A DNA stretch of 36,283 nt from Deltaproteobacteria bacterium SG8_13 (GCA_001303025.1 LJNK01000031.1:1-36283), one strand, 5' to 3'. Numbered from the stretch's first letter, positions 9,408-18,165 are shown. The notes: generated by a model from the sequence alone, not told the origin. Program-made: numbers and translations.

Positions 9408-9498
9408 TCAGGGCGCAGTGCGGTGTTGCCCCGCAAATCAAAATACTCACGTACCAAAGTGTACGCTCCGTTTTCAATTTGCGGGCTCCTTGCCCTGA
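9408..9498. repeat. Nested inverted-repeat element between surA and rodZ-like genes
   Basis: Three nested pairs of arms share one axis. The outer pair is TCAGGGC (9408-9414) with GCCCTGA (9492-9498). The middle pair is CCCGCAAAT (9430-9438) with ATTTGCGGG (9477-9485). The inner pair is CGTAC (9450-9454) with GTACG (9461-9465). An AAAA/TTTT pair extends the middle stem. The result would be a long hairpin in RNA or single-stranded DNA. The region has no convincing coding potential. From its build it looks like a dispersed palindromic repeat of the REP/MITE type, but no second copy was seen in this window. Confidence 0.7.
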
Positions 9499-9517
9499 AC
9501 CTAGATTCAAGATTCCT

Positions 9518-9546
9518 GAGACAGCTTTACAGTAAGGTCATATAAC
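9518..9546 (+). promoter_or_regulatory. Candidate promoter of rodZ-like gene
   Basis: GAGACA (9518-9523) and TATAAC (9541-9546) are separated by 17 nt and lie 24 nt before the start codon at 9571. The -10 match is good, the -35 match moderate. Confidence 0.4.
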
Positions 9547-9570
9547 ATTTCAGGCGGGATTCAGGAGAAG

Positions 9571-10332
9571 ATGACACAGCAGGCGGACAAAACATCTGAT
9601 TCCTTTGGGCAGTATTTACAGGCCATCCGGACGGGAAAACGGATCAGTCTGGAGACCGTTTCCGAGGAAACCCGGATACGTCTGGAAACGCTGCAGCAAA
9701 TCGAAGAAGAAGATCACGAAAACCTGCCGGACGAGGTGTTCGTAAAGGGTTTCTTGCGGGCCTACGCGAACGCGATTGGCGCCGACGCTGAAGAGGTCGT
9801 CCGCCGATATCACCGGCGATTGACCGTTCATCGAAAGATCTTCCAGTCAGAAGCGGCGCTGCTTCGATCGGCAAAGAGGTTCTGGGCGAGGCTGGCGCTG
9901 TCTTTGGGGACTCTGGCCCTGCTGATTGGGATTTCTATTCTGGCCATATCCCTGGTCGGTGAGCAGCCGCCCCCGCCCCCGACACCCGCCGCCGAATCCC
10001 GCCAAATCGCCGATGAAGCTCCGAAGGTGGAAGCCGAACCGGTCGAAACTTCGCAGCCGGAAACCAGTGTCGACAAAGCGTCACCAAAACAGGCGCCGGG
10101 AAAATTGCTGCTGCGCGTCAACACCATTGAAGAGACCTGGTTAAAGATTATTATCGACGATATGGTGCCGATGGAATACAGCCTGTATCCGGGCGACCGC
10201 GTCGAACTCGAAGCGGAATCGGGGTACAATCTGCTAATCGGAAATGCGGGTGGAGTGGAAATAACTCTGAACGACAAACCGGTTGCCGTACCCGGAAAGA
10301 GCGGAGAGGTGGTGAACCTGGAGCTGCCCTGA
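9571..10332 (+). CDS. rodZ: RodZ-like helix-turn-helix membrane protein
   Basis: This 253-residue protein has the RodZ order. A Cro/CI-type helix-turn-helix occupies about residues 10-85, containing SFGQYLQAIRTGKRISLETV and the diagnostic DEVFVKGFLRAYANAIG. One membrane helix follows at about 108-130. Next is a Pro/Glu-rich periplasmic linker (PPPPPTPAAE), and a C-terminal DUF4115-type beta domain (LLLRVNTIEETWLKIIIDD onwards) closes the protein. RodZ links the MreB cytoskeleton to the cell-wall elongation machinery and sets rod shape; that function is taken from the family. The start is supported by CAGGAGAAG immediately before the ATG, with somewhat short spacing. The gene sits after the SurA-like pair, separated by the inverted-repeat element, so it probably has its own promoter. 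Confidence 0.88.
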   Translation: MTQQADKTSDSFGQYLQAIRTGKRISLETVSEETRIRLETLQQIEEEDHENLPDEVFVKGFLRAYANAIGADAEEVVRRYHRRLTVHRKIFQSEAALLRSAKRFWARLALSLGTLALLIGISILAISLVGEQPPPPPTPAAESRQIADEAPKVEAEPVETSQPETSVDKASPKQAPGKLLLRVNTIEETWLKIIIDDMVPMEYSLYPGDRVELEAESGYNLLIGNAGGVEITLNDKPVAVPGKSGEVVNLELP

Positions 10333-10449
10333 GAACGCAGCTGCCTTGCTGTCCGCTGCCGACGGTGCACATCGCCGGGTTATACCTTGTGAAGGCCTGC
10401 GGCCGTCGCAATTATCGGCGTTTCATTTTGTCTACTTTCTCACCAATCG

Positions 10450-11814
10450 GTGAAGGCGATGCAATCGGATCTGAACAATAAAATACTTCTCGACAGCATC
10501 AAGCGCCTGCTTCGTCGCGATGCCGTTGTGCGGCTGAAAAAGATCGTCAACAAAAGCCATGCCGCGGATATGTCGGTGGTCTTTCGCTCCCTGTCGCACT
10601 CCGAGCGGTTGAAGCTCTTCGACCTTCTCCAGGATTATGAGCAGAAAGGGCTTCTTTTCAGCGAACTGGAAGAGGACATATTCCTGGACCTGGTGGCGGG
10701 AATGAAGCCCGATGACATCGTCCGGATATTCGAAACCATGCCGACCGACGATGTCGCCGATTTGCTCGGCAAAATGCCCGAGGAACATGCGGATGCCGTC
10801 CTTGCCCGAATGAAGCGGGAAGGATCGGACGAGCTGGAAGGCCTGCTGCGGTACGAAGATGATTCTGCCGGCGGCATCATGGTTCCGGATTTTATTGCGC
10901 TGACCCAGGAAACCACCGCAAAAGACGCCATCGCATCGCTGCAGAAGGAATACCTGGATGTGGAAATGCCGTTTTATCTGTACGTGGTCGATGAATACGG
11001 CAAGCTGGTGGGAGTGAGCTCCCTGCGCCAGCTGGTGGTGGTGCCGCCGGAGACCTCCCTGAAAGATTTTATGACCACCGATGTGTTCTCGGTGCGCACC
11101 GACATGGACCAGGAGGAAGTGGCCAAGCTGGTTGCCCGCTATGACATCCTTGCGGTACCGGTAGTCGATGAAACCAACCGGCTGGTTGGAATCGTCACCG
11201 TGGATGACGTCATCGACATATTCCGCAAGGAGGCCACCGAGGACATATTGAAGATGGCCGGCGCCGGGGAGGAATTTGTAGAGACCAAGTCGATATTCAA
11301 GAGCATGAAAATTCGCCTGCCCTGGTTGTTTGCCAGTTGTCTCGGCGGAATCCTTGCATTTTTCATTATCGACCAGTTCGAAAGCAGCCTGAGCAAATAC
11401 ATCTATCTTGCCGCTTTCATACCCGTCATCATGGGTATGGGGGGAAACATCGGAACCCAGTCGTCCACCATCGTTGTGCGCGGGCTGGCCACCGGCAGGC
11501 TCAGCATCCGGGAGTTCTGGCAGGTCATCGCCAAAGAGCTTTCCGTAGGCTTTATCCTCGGCCTGGTCTACGGCGTGCTCATCGGTTCGGTGGCCCAGTT
11601 CCGCTACCGCATGGAGCTGCTTGCCCTTTCGGTGGGAATTGCCGTCGTCTCTTCCATGGCGCTTGCCGCGCTGGTAGGATCCTTGGTGCCGATGGTCTTT
11701 GCACGGCTGAACATCGACCCTGCCGTCGCCACCGGTCCGTTTGTAACCACTGCAATGGATATCATCAGCATTGTACTGTACCTTGTGATTGCAACGTTGC
11801 TGCTGGGGTATTGA
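10450..11814 (+). CDS. mgtE: Magnesium transporter MgtE
   Basis: At 454 residues this matches the usual MgtE length. The N-terminal MgtE superhelical domain covers about residues 15-135 and includes repeats such as DIVRIFETMPTDDVADLLGK. Two CBS domains follow at about 136-255 (segments TAKDAIASLQKEYLDVE and LKDFMTTDVFSVRTDMDQEE). The five-helix transport domain starts near residue 285 and contains the pore signature MGMGGNIGTQSS. MgtE forms a dimeric Mg2+ channel in the inner membrane whose cytosolic domains close the pore when Mg2+ is plentiful. The start given is a GTG at 10450; an ATG at 10459 three codons later fits a GAAGG sequence and is equally possible. The gene follows rodZ-like after 117 bp with no obvious terminator. 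Its last codons are followed by a structured spacer before recO. Confidence 0.95.
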   Translation: MKAMQSDLNNKILLDSIKRLLRRDAVVRLKKIVNKSHAADMSVVFRSLSHSERLKLFDLLQDYEQKGLLFSELEEDIFLDLVAGMKPDDIVRIFETMPTDDVADLLGKMPEEHADAVLARMKREGSDELEGLLRYEDDSAGGIMVPDFIALTQETTAKDAIASLQKEYLDVEMPFYLYVVDEYGKLVGVSSLRQLVVVPPETSLKDFMTTDVFSVRTDMDQEEVAKLVARYDILAVPVVDETNRLVGIVTVDDVIDIFRKEATEDILKMAGAGEEFVETKSIFKSMKIRLPWLFASCLGGILAFFIIDQFESSLSKYIYLAAFIPVIMGMGGNIGTQSSTIVVRGLATGRLSIREFWQVIAKELSVGFILGLVYGVLIGSVAQFRYRMELLALSVGIAVVSSMALAALVGSLVPMVFARLNIDPAVATGPFVTTAMDIISIVLYLVIATLLLGY

Positions 11815-11835
11815 CCCGCATTTATTTTACCCTTC

Positions 11836-11854
11836 GGGCAAACCGCATTTGCCC
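11836..11854. repeat. Hairpin within structured mgtE-recO spacer
   Basis: GGGCAAA and TTTGCCC form a perfect 7-bp stem with the 5-nt loop CCGCA. The rest of the 206-bp spacer (11815-12020) holds more internal symmetry, for example TTGCA near 11900 against TTGCAA about 20 nt later and repeated ATGCG. It contains no plausible gene. The T-run after the stem is broken, so a plain terminator for mgtE is uncertain; a dispersed structured repeat is the other option. Confidence 0.45.
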
Positions 11855-12020
11855 ATTTGCTTCGTTTTCAAGGACTTGCGGTACCCGCCAGACACATTGC
11901 AGATGCGGCTTTGAATGCGTTGCAAATGAAGGTATGCAACCGGCGGAAAAATTCATCGAGGGCAGCCCTTTTGCGCACCCTTTCATTGATTATCGAAACT
12001 ATCACTGCAGAGCAGACCGC

Positions 12021-12821
12021 ATGCCAGAAACCCGCACACCGGCTATTCTCCTGCGACGGGTCGAATACGGTGACTACGATCTGATCCTGACTTTCCTGAC
12101 CCGGGATTTCGGCAAATTATCCGCCATCGCCAAGTCTGCCCGGAAAAGCGCCAAAAGATTTGCCGGACGCCTGGAATCGTTTGCCGTCCTTCGAATCCTT
12201 TGCAGTGTCGGACGGCGCAGCTGCAGTGTCGGACGGCGCAGCGGTTTGCCAATCCTCCAGGAAGCTGACCTGATAAACCTGCATCCCTCCATCCGCACCG
12301 ATGTGATGAAAACCGCTTATGCCAGTTATTGGGCAGAACTCATCGATCGGTGGACCGAAGAGGCCGAGCAACAGCCCGACCTTTTTTTCCTGCTGCAGCA
12401 TGTTTTCGAGCAGCTGAATTCAGGCCCGGTATCACCTGCGGAGCTCAGTATCCTGTTTCAAATCAGGCTGCTGGCGCTCACCGGCCATCAGCCCAACCTG
12501 CGACAGTGCGGTATTTGCCGCACGGACCTGGACCAAGCCGCGGACAGCGGGTTTCAGGTTGATCTGCCAAAAGGCGGCCTGATCTGCAGTCGCTGCTCGC
12601 CGGCCGCAGCGGGTAGCAGAATCACCCTCACCAAGGGGACGATCAAGCAATTACTGTGGATCGCAAAGACAGAACTGATAAAGGCGGGCAGGATACGGTT
12701 TGCCGGCCAGGCCCTGTCGGAAGGCCAGCGGTTTTTGGAGACGTTTTTGCCCTTTCATCTCGGGCAGGAGCCCCGAAGCCTGAAGATATTGCGACAGATT
12801 AGAGAAAACCGTCCGGGCTAA
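12021..12821 (+). CDS. recO: DNA repair protein RecO
   Basis: The product has 266 residues, usual for RecO. The N-terminal OB fold begins with the typical ILLRRVEYGDYDLILTFLTR and includes GKLSAIAKSARKS. The helical domain carries a zinc-binding knuckle of two Cys pairs (CGIC and CSRC). RecO loads RecA onto SSB-coated DNA with RecR in gap repair. The reading frame is open far upstream into mgtE, but residues before MPETRTPA do not resemble RecO, so ATG 12021 is chosen. The unusual feature is a perfect 21-bp tandem duplication at 12201-12242 that repeats CSVGRRS in frame inside the OB fold. The sequence around it (LRIL ... GLPILQEADL) reads normally with one copy removed. The gene is followed by a GHMP kinase gene 97 bp downstream. 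Confidence 0.92.
   Translation: MPETRTPAILLRRVEYGDYDLILTFLTRDFGKLSAIAKSARKSAKRFAGRLESFAVLRILCSVGRRSCSVGRRSGLPILQEADLINLHPSIRTDVMKTAYASYWAELIDRWTEEAEQQPDLFFLLQHVFEQLNSGPVSPAELSILFQIRLLALTGHQPNLRQCGICRTDLDQAADSGFQVDLPKGGLICSRCSPAAAGSRITLTKGTIKQLLWIAKTELIKAGRIRFAGQALSEGQRFLETFLPFHLGQEPRSLKILRQIRENRPG
12201..12242 (+). repeat. Perfect 21-bp tandem duplication inside recO
   Basis: Two identical 21-nt units (12201-12221 and 12222-12242), each starting TGCAGTGTCGG and ending GGCGCAGC, lie directly adjacent. They encode the heptapeptide CSVGRRS twice and keep the frame. Complete identity suggests a recent slippage event, or a misassembly. Confidence 0.97.
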
Positions 12822-12918
12822 TCGTGGATCGCTGATAAAAAACCGGTTGACCGCTTTCTTTGGATGCGTTGCCTGCAGCGGGAGCGCGCCGGAATCGACT
12901 CGACCAAACAGGTGCTGT

Positions 12919-13974
12919 ATGTGGACGCTTACGAAAGTTCTCGAAAAAAAGCCTATCGTCATTTCCGCTCCCTGCCGGATCGATATGGGCGGCACGCTCG
13001 ATCTGGCCACATTTTATCAACCGCTTCGGCACTGGTCGCCCTGCACCTTCAACATTGCCGTTGACCACCGAACAACGGTAACCTTGCTGCCCCACCGGAG
13101 CGGGAAGATAAAAATCAGCTCTCGCGGGTTTGAAAGCGCCGAGTTCGACTGCGACAAGGCGCCTTTTGTTCATCCCCTCGGACTGATGTTCGCTGTTGCC
13201 GCATACTTCGACGCTGCCGGCGTGCACATTCGCATCGATTCGTCTTCGCCGCCGCGCAGTGCTTTGGGCGGATCTTCGGCAGCCGCTGTCGCCCTGATCG
13301 CCGCCTTTCTCCGGGCCCGGGACGCCGTGGAGTTCACGGCGGCGGTGCGCAGGCGGATTGCCTTGCTGGCACATGCCGTTGAAGAGAGTGTTGCCGGCGT
13401 GCCCTGCGGGCGTCAGGACCAGCTGGCAGCCGCATTTGGCGGGGTCAATGCCTGGCACTGGGAGTCTGCTCCGACCGGATTTTCCTACAGACGCAGCCGG
13501 GTTGTACGCAAAAACCGGCTGAAGGAATTCCAGCGGAACCTCTTGCTGGCGTACTGCGGTATCCCGCATGCGTCCAGCGACGTAAACGGACGGTGGGTGG
13601 GGCAATTTGTTGCCGGTAAATATCGCAACCAATGGCGAGAAATCATCAATTGTACCAAAAAGTTTGTTGACGCTCTGGCACGGAATAACTATAAGGGGGC
13701 AATCGCCGCGATGAACCGCGAGACGGCTGTTCGAAGCGAAATGACACCCGAAGTGCTCGATCGCCTCGGGAAAAAACTGGTGGATGCCGCGTTGAGCAGC
13801 CGCTGTGGAGCCAGGTTCACCGGGGCCGGCGGCGGCGGCTGCCTGTGGGCACTGGGATCCACCGGGGATATTGACAGGCTGCGAAGGATATGGGGAGAGC
13901 TCCTCTTGCAGCGGGCGGAAGCCCGGCTGCTGGAGCCGCGTATCGATTCCGAAGGTCTCCGTCTGCAGAATTAG
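12919..13974 (+). CDS. GHMP-family sugar kinase (heptose/fucose kinase-like)
   Basis: The 351-residue product has the three GHMP kinase signatures. The first is the N-terminal substrate motif APCRIDMGGTLDL. The second is the ATP-binding loop PPRSALGGSSAAAVAL at about residues 111-126. The third is the C-terminal FTGAGGGGCLWAL. The segment GRQDQLAAAFGGVNAW is typical of the branch with D-glycero-D-manno-heptose 7-phosphate kinase (HddA) and fucokinase, so a phosphorylated or free sugar for envelope glycans is the likely substrate. The exact substrate cannot be told from sequence. The frame is open to 12847, but the residues before MWTLTKVLEKK look non-coding, so ATG 12919 is preferred, with a weak CAGGTG ahead of it. 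The gene lies between recO and glyQ on the same strand; no other sugar-nucleotide gene is in this window. Confidence 0.82.
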   Translation: MWTLTKVLEKKPIVISAPCRIDMGGTLDLATFYQPLRHWSPCTFNIAVDHRTTVTLLPHRSGKIKISSRGFESAEFDCDKAPFVHPLGLMFAVAAYFDAAGVHIRIDSSSPPRSALGGSSAAAVALIAAFLRARDAVEFTAAVRRRIALLAHAVEESVAGVPCGRQDQLAAAFGGVNAWHWESAPTGFSYRRSRVVRKNRLKEFQRNLLLAYCGIPHASSDVNGRWVGQFVAGKYRNQWREIINCTKKFVDALARNNYKGAIAAMNRETAVRSEMTPEVLDRLGKKLVDAALSSRCGARFTGAGGGGCLWALGSTGDIDRLRRIWGELLLQRAEARLLEPRIDSEGLRLQN

Positions 13975-14034
13975 TGTCCAATCCATCTGCCGAACAATCG
14001 GTATGAAAGCAAACCCAAAGGCAAAGGGAGAAAA

Positions 14035-14904
14035 ATGTACTTTCAGAACGTGATTCTCGAATTGAACAAGTTCTGGGCACGCAAAGGCTGCGTTCTGGCA
14101 CAGCCGTACGATATGGAGGTGGGTGCCGGCACGTTCCATCCGACAACGCTGTTGAAAGCCCTCGGACCGGAACCCTGGGATGTTGCCTACGTTCAGCCTT
14201 CGCGCAGGCCGACCGACGGTCGGTACGGGGACAATCCCAATCGGCTGCAGCACTATTACCAGTACCAGGTCATTCTGAAACCCTCCCCTTACGATGTGCA
14301 GAAACAATACCTGGACAGCTTGAAGGTGCTGGGCATCGACCCCCTCGATCACGACATTCGATTCGTTGAAGACGATTGGGAGTCGCCGACGCTCGGTGCA
14401 TCGGGGTTGGGTTGGGAGGTGTGGCTGGACGGAATGGAAATTACGCAGTTTACCTATTTCCAGCTGGCGGGCAGCATCGAGCTGAAACCAATTTCGGTTG
14501 AATTGACATACGGTCTGGAGCGAATTGCCATGTATCTTCAGCGCGTGGACAACGTCTTCGACCTGCAGTGGACCGAAGATGTCACCTACGGTCACGTGCA
14601 CCATCAGCAGGAAGTGGAGCAGTCGACGTATAACTTCGAAAAAGCCGATGTCCCGGCGCTGTTCGACCTGTTCGCCAAGTACGAGTCCGAGGCGACCAAG
14701 CAGATCAGGCAGGGGCTGGTATTGCCGGCTTACGAATACTGCCTGAAGTGTTCGCACACGTTTAACCTTCTGGATGCGCGCGGAGCCATCAGTGTGACGG
14801 AAAGAACCGGCTACATCGGCCGGATACGCAACCTCGCAAGGCTCAGTGCCGAAGGATACCTGAAACAGCGGGAAGAGATGGGCTACCCACTGCTCCGCGG
14901 TTGA
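14035..14904 (+). CDS. glyQ: Glycyl-tRNA synthetase alpha subunit
   Basis: This 289-residue protein is the catalytic alpha chain of the bacterial alpha2beta2 glycyl-tRNA synthetase, a class II enzyme. It starts [19 protein letters not shown], the family's usual N-terminus. It contains the conserved [35 protein letters not shown] and the class II motif near [14 protein letters not shown]. All segments look intact and the length is normal. The start is supported by AAAGGGAGAAAA directly before the ATG. It is followed 71 bp later by glyS, its obligatory partner, so the two form a functional pair. The upstream GHMP kinase gene ends 60 bp before it. Confidence 0.98.
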   Translation: MYFQNVILELNKFWARKGCVLAQPYDMEVGAGTFHPTTLLKALGPEPWDVAYVQPSRRPTDGRYGDNPNRLQHYYQYQVILKPSPYDVQKQYLDSLKVLGIDPLDHDIRFVEDDWESPTLGASGLGWEVWLDGMEITQFTYFQLAGSIELKPISVELTYGLERIAMYLQRVDNVFDLQWTEDVTYGHVHHQQEVEQSTYNFEKADVPALFDLFAKYESEATKQIRQGLVLPAYEYCLKCSHTFNLLDARGAISVTERTGYIGRIRNLARLSAEGYLKQREEMGYPLLRG

Positions 14905-14975
14905 CCGCCGATCGCATCCAACAGACAACCAGCAAATAGCTACCGTGTTAACCGCAACCTGTTTTTGAGGTGAAC

Positions 14976-17087
14976 ATGAACACATTATTGCTCGAAATCG
15001 GATCTGAGGAAATTCCTGCCGGTTACATCGATCCAGCGCTGCGCGCGCTGTCCGCAAATCTGCAGCAAAAGCTCAGCGACGCCCGTATTCCCCACGGCAA
15101 GACGGCCGTGTACGGGACCCCCCGTCGTCTGGCTGTGGAAGTGAAGGACGTGGCTGCCAAACAGCAGTCGGTTTCCAGTGAGGTGATCGGCCCGCCGGCC
15201 AGTGTAGGGTTCGACGCCGGCGGCAAACCGACAGTGGCGGCCAGAAAATTTGCAGAAAAGGTCGGCGTGCCGGTCGATCGATTGGCGGTCAAGGAAACAG
15301 CCAAGGGCGCCTATCTCTGCGCGAAAGTAACCGAGAGAGGTCAGCCAACCAAAAACCTGCTGAAAAAGATCCTGCCCGAGGTGATTTTGGCCACGCCCTT
15401 TCCAAAGAAAATGCGCTGGGCTGACCTGGAGATCGAGTTTGCGCGCCCGATCCATTATGTGGTGGCGTTGATCGGCAAATCGGTGATCCCTTTTCAACTG
15501 GGCAACCTGCGCAGCAACCGTTACAGTCAGGGGCATTATTTCATGAACCCGGCCCGGATCAAACTCGCCGATGCCGACCAATACGTCTCGTCGCTGAAAG
15601 CCGCACACGTGCTGGTGGACATCGCGGCGCGCAAGAAGGTTTTGCGGCGGGAGATTGAAAAAGTTGCCGCCGATCTGGGTGGCAGCATCCTTCCGGATGA
15701 AGAACTGGTGGATATCAACACCCACCTGGTGGAATATCCGATTGCCGTGGCCGGAAAATTCGACAAGGAGTTCCTCGAGGTGCCGGACGAAGTTCTGATC
15801 AATGCCATGCGCGAACACCAGAAGTATTTTTCCGTCATGGACGACAAAGGCAAACTGATGCCCTGCTTTATTTCCGTGAACAACACGCGGGCAAAAAATA
15901 TGGACCTTGTGGCAACCGGACACGAACGGGTGATTCGTGCCCGGCTGGCCGATGCCAAGTTCTTTTACCGCGGCGATCTGGCGGTTTCCAACCAGCAGCG
16001 CGTCGAGAAGCTTCACGGCGTTCTATTTCAGGCCAAGCTGGGCACCATGTACGAAAAAACAGCGCGTGTCGGCAAGATAGCGGAATCCATCGCCGAACTG
16101 GTAACGGATGCGGACAAATCCGACAGCGCCAAGGCCAGCCTGAAAAAGCGTGCCGCCCGTGCCGCAACCCTGAGCAAAGCGGATTTGGTGAGTCAGGTCG
16201 TCGGAGAGTTTCCGAAGCTGCAGGGTGTAATGGGTCGAATCTATGCGAAAGTGGCCGGTGAAATGCCGACAGTGGCTGCTGCCGTAGAGGAGCATTACCG
16301 ACCGGTTTATTCAGGCGGAGCGCTGCCGGACACGACCACCGGAGCCGTGCTGAGCATCGCTGACAAGATCGACTCTATCTGCGGCTGTTTCAGCGCCGGT
16401 CTGGTGCCGACTGGGGCATCGGATCCATATGCCCTTCGCAGACAGGGGATCGGCATCATACAGATCATGCAGCGTCGCGGCTTCTCTTTTTCCCTGCGGG
16501 AGCTGATTCGCACCAGCCTGCGCCTCTACGGCATTAAAGGCAAGGAAAAGACGGCGGTGCTCACCGACAAGATCTACACGTTCATCAAAAATCGGATTTT
16601 CAACCTGCTGACGGATGAGGGCTTTTCAAAAGACGTGGTGGCGGCCGTTGCGGATGTATCCGTCGATGATGTCCCCGGTGTCTGGAGCAGGGTCAAGGCC
16701 TTGGAGGCTTTGAAGGCCCAGCCCGACTTTGAGCCGCTGGTCTCCGGTTTCAAAAGGGTCGGCAACCTTCTTAAGAAATCCGGCATGCAGCCCGGCTCCC
16801 GGCCGGCGGGCAGCGTGCAGACCGATCTGTTCGAGCACAGCAGCGAGGCCAAGTTGTATTCGTCGTATCAAAAAGTCGCCAAGAAAGTCACCGCTGCGAC
16901 AGCCGCGGGTGAGTTCGAGCAGGCCCTGAAGGCGATTGCCACCCTGCACGGGCCCGTTGATGCGTTTTTTGAAGGGGTTATGGTGATGGCCAAAATACAG
17001 AAGGTTCGCACCAATCGACTTCGGCTGCTGGCGAACGTCGCAGCGCTGTTTGAAAACCTGGCAGATTTTTCCAAATTGGCAAGCTGA
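14976..17087 (+). CDS. glyS: Glycyl-tRNA synthetase beta subunit
   Basis: The 703-residue beta chain begins with the characteristic LLLEIGSEEIPAGYI. It contains the family motifs KTAVYGTPRRLAV, FPKKMRWAD and VPDEVLINAMREHQKYFSV. A DALR-type anticodon-binding helical domain lies at about residues 590-695. The beta subunit recognises tRNA-Gly and is needed with GlyQ for charging. ATG 14976 is favoured because TTTTTGAGGTGAAC precedes it with good spacing; an in-frame GTG at 14970 is less likely. The gene ends convergently with the menA-like gene on the other strand. The 102-bp gap between them shows no clean terminator hairpin. Confidence 0.97.
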   Translation: MNTLLLEIGSEEIPAGYIDPALRALSANLQQKLSDARIPHGKTAVYGTPRRLAVEVKDVAAKQQSVSSEVIGPPASVGFDAGGKPTVAARKFAEKVGVPVDRLAVKETAKGAYLCAKVTERGQPTKNLLKKILPEVILATPFPKKMRWADLEIEFARPIHYVVALIGKSVIPFQLGNLRSNRYSQGHYFMNPARIKLADADQYVSSLKAAHVLVDIAARKKVLRREIEKVAADLGGSILPDEELVDINTHLVEYPIAVAGKFDKEFLEVPDEVLINAMREHQKYFSVMDDKGKLMPCFISVNNTRAKNMDLVATGHERVIRARLADAKFFYRGDLAVSNQQRVEKLHGVLFQAKLGTMYEKTARVGKIAESIAELVTDADKSDSAKASLKKRAARAATLSKADLVSQVVGEFPKLQGVMGRIYAKVAGEMPTVAAAVEEHYRPVYSGGALPDTTTGAVLSIADKIDSICGCFSAGLVPTGASDPYALRRQGIGIIQIMQRRGFSFSLRELIRTSLRLYGIKGKEKTAVLTDKIYTFIKNRIFNLLTDEGFSKDVVAAVADVSVDDVPGVWSRVKALEALKAQPDFEPLVSGFKRVGNLLKKSGMQPGSRPAGSVQTDLFEHSSEAKLYSSYQKVAKKVTAATAAGEFEQALKAIATLHGPVDAFFEGVMVMAKIQKVRTNRLRLLANVAALFENLADFSKLAS

Positions 17088-17189
17088 TCGCTGACCACCA
17101 GGCGCCGGAAGCTCATGCGGCGGCCGGGTAGCGCTGTCGCAGACACCCAGCTTCTCCAATGGTACGCCTGATCCCTCGGGTCCGGCTTT

Positions 17190-18122
17190 TTAGCGGCCCG
17201 ACAGCACAATACCCGCCGACAGCAGCAGACAGAAGGCCAGGGTCAGCGCCGCTGATCTGGCCAGTACCCGGTTCAGTGCAGATCCCTTGCGACGGTAAAT
17301 GTCGAACATGTTGACCGCAGCTGCCGGCAGGGACAGCAAGGGCAGCAGAAGCCACGCCGAGCCGATACCGGCCCGGTGCACAATGGGCAGAGTGCAGTAG
17401 GCGCCCGCCGTCAGCAGCAGATATTCGATTCGCGTCCATCGGGGGCCCAGCAGCACGGCGAGCGTGTTTTTGCCCGATTTCTTATCGGTTGGTATGTCAC
17501 GGAGGTTGTTTACCACGATGATGGCGGTGATCAGCAAGCCAGGTGGCAGTGCCAGCCAGAGAGTCGAGCCCGCCGGTTGCAGGGCCTGCACATAGTAGGT
17601 CCCGCAAACCGCCACGGGGCCGAAAAAGATAAAAACAGCCACGTCCCCCAGCCCGTGGGAAGCCAGCGGATAGGGGCCGCCGCTGTACGCCAGAGCCGCC
17701 AGTATGGAGAAGCCCCCGATGACCAGGATCGGCCACCCCGCAACGGCAGTCAGGTAAAGGCCTACCGCGGCCGATGCCAGAAAGGTTCCGGTCATGAATC
17801 GCCGCACCTGCTGCGGTGTCATCAAACCACTGTGTGTGACCCGCATCGGCCCCAGTCGCTCATCCGTGTCGATTCCTTTCTGAAAATCAAAGTAGTCGTT
17901 GGCCAGGTTCACACCGATTTGCAGCAGTACGGCGCCTGCGAGGGCCGCCAGAGCTGGCGCCGGGGAAAATAGGTGGTCTGCCGCCGCAGCCGCTGTGCCA
18001 ACCATCACAGCGGAAACCGAGGCCGGCAGCGTGCGGGGGCGTGCAGCCAGGATCCACACTCTTGCCCTAGAGGGGGTCGCAGCGGTTCTTCCGCTTTGAT
18101 TGACTTTTTCATCGGATTTCAT
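17190..18122 (-). CDS. menA: MenA-like 1,4-dihydroxy-2-naphthoate prenyltransferase (UbiA superfamily)
   Basis: This 310-residue polytopic membrane protein belongs to the UbiA superfamily. The first Asp-rich motif is NLANDYFDFQKGIDTDERLG (about residues 87-106) and the second is NNLRDIPTDKKSGKNTLA (about 200-217). Both match MenA, which attaches a polyprenyl chain to 1,4-dihydroxy-2-naphthoate in menaquinone synthesis, better than UbiA or MqnP types. About eight hydrophobic helices are visible. The start is ATG 18122; the ribosome binding site is weak. The gene lies 43 bp after the ABC permease gene on the same strand and is probably the last gene of that transporter operon, an unusual partnership. 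It converges with glyS. The functional call comes from motifs; a substrate other than dihydroxynaphthoate cannot be excluded. Confidence 0.85.
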   Translation of the reverse strand: MKSDEKVNQSGRTAATPSRARVWILAARPRTLPASVSAVMVGTAAAAADHLFSPAPALAALAGAVLLQIGVNLANDYFDFQKGIDTDERLGPMRVTHSGLMTPQQVRRFMTGTFLASAAVGLYLTAVAGWPILVIGGFSILAALAYSGGPYPLASHGLGDVAVFIFFGPVAVCGTYYVQALQPAGSTLWLALPPGLLITAIIVVNNLRDIPTDKKSGKNTLAVLLGPRWTRIEYLLLTAGAYCTLPIVHRAGIGSAWLLLPLLSLPAAAVNMFDIYRRKGSALNRVLARSAALTLAFCLLLSAGIVLSGR

Positions 18123-18165
18123 TTGTCTGTCAGCCCTGCGAAGCTACCATACCCGCAGCCGTCTG

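Noticed and set aside
11337..12020. N-terminal extension of the recO frame back into mgtE
   Set aside because: Residues before MPETRTPA are an out-of-frame reading of mgtE and the spacer and do not resemble RecO.
12799..15057. Open minus-strand frame of 752 codons
   Set aside because: It lies antisense to the GHMP kinase and glyQ genes and both flanks, all clearly recognised on the other strand. Its sequence resembles no family and reflects codon bias in GC-rich DNA.
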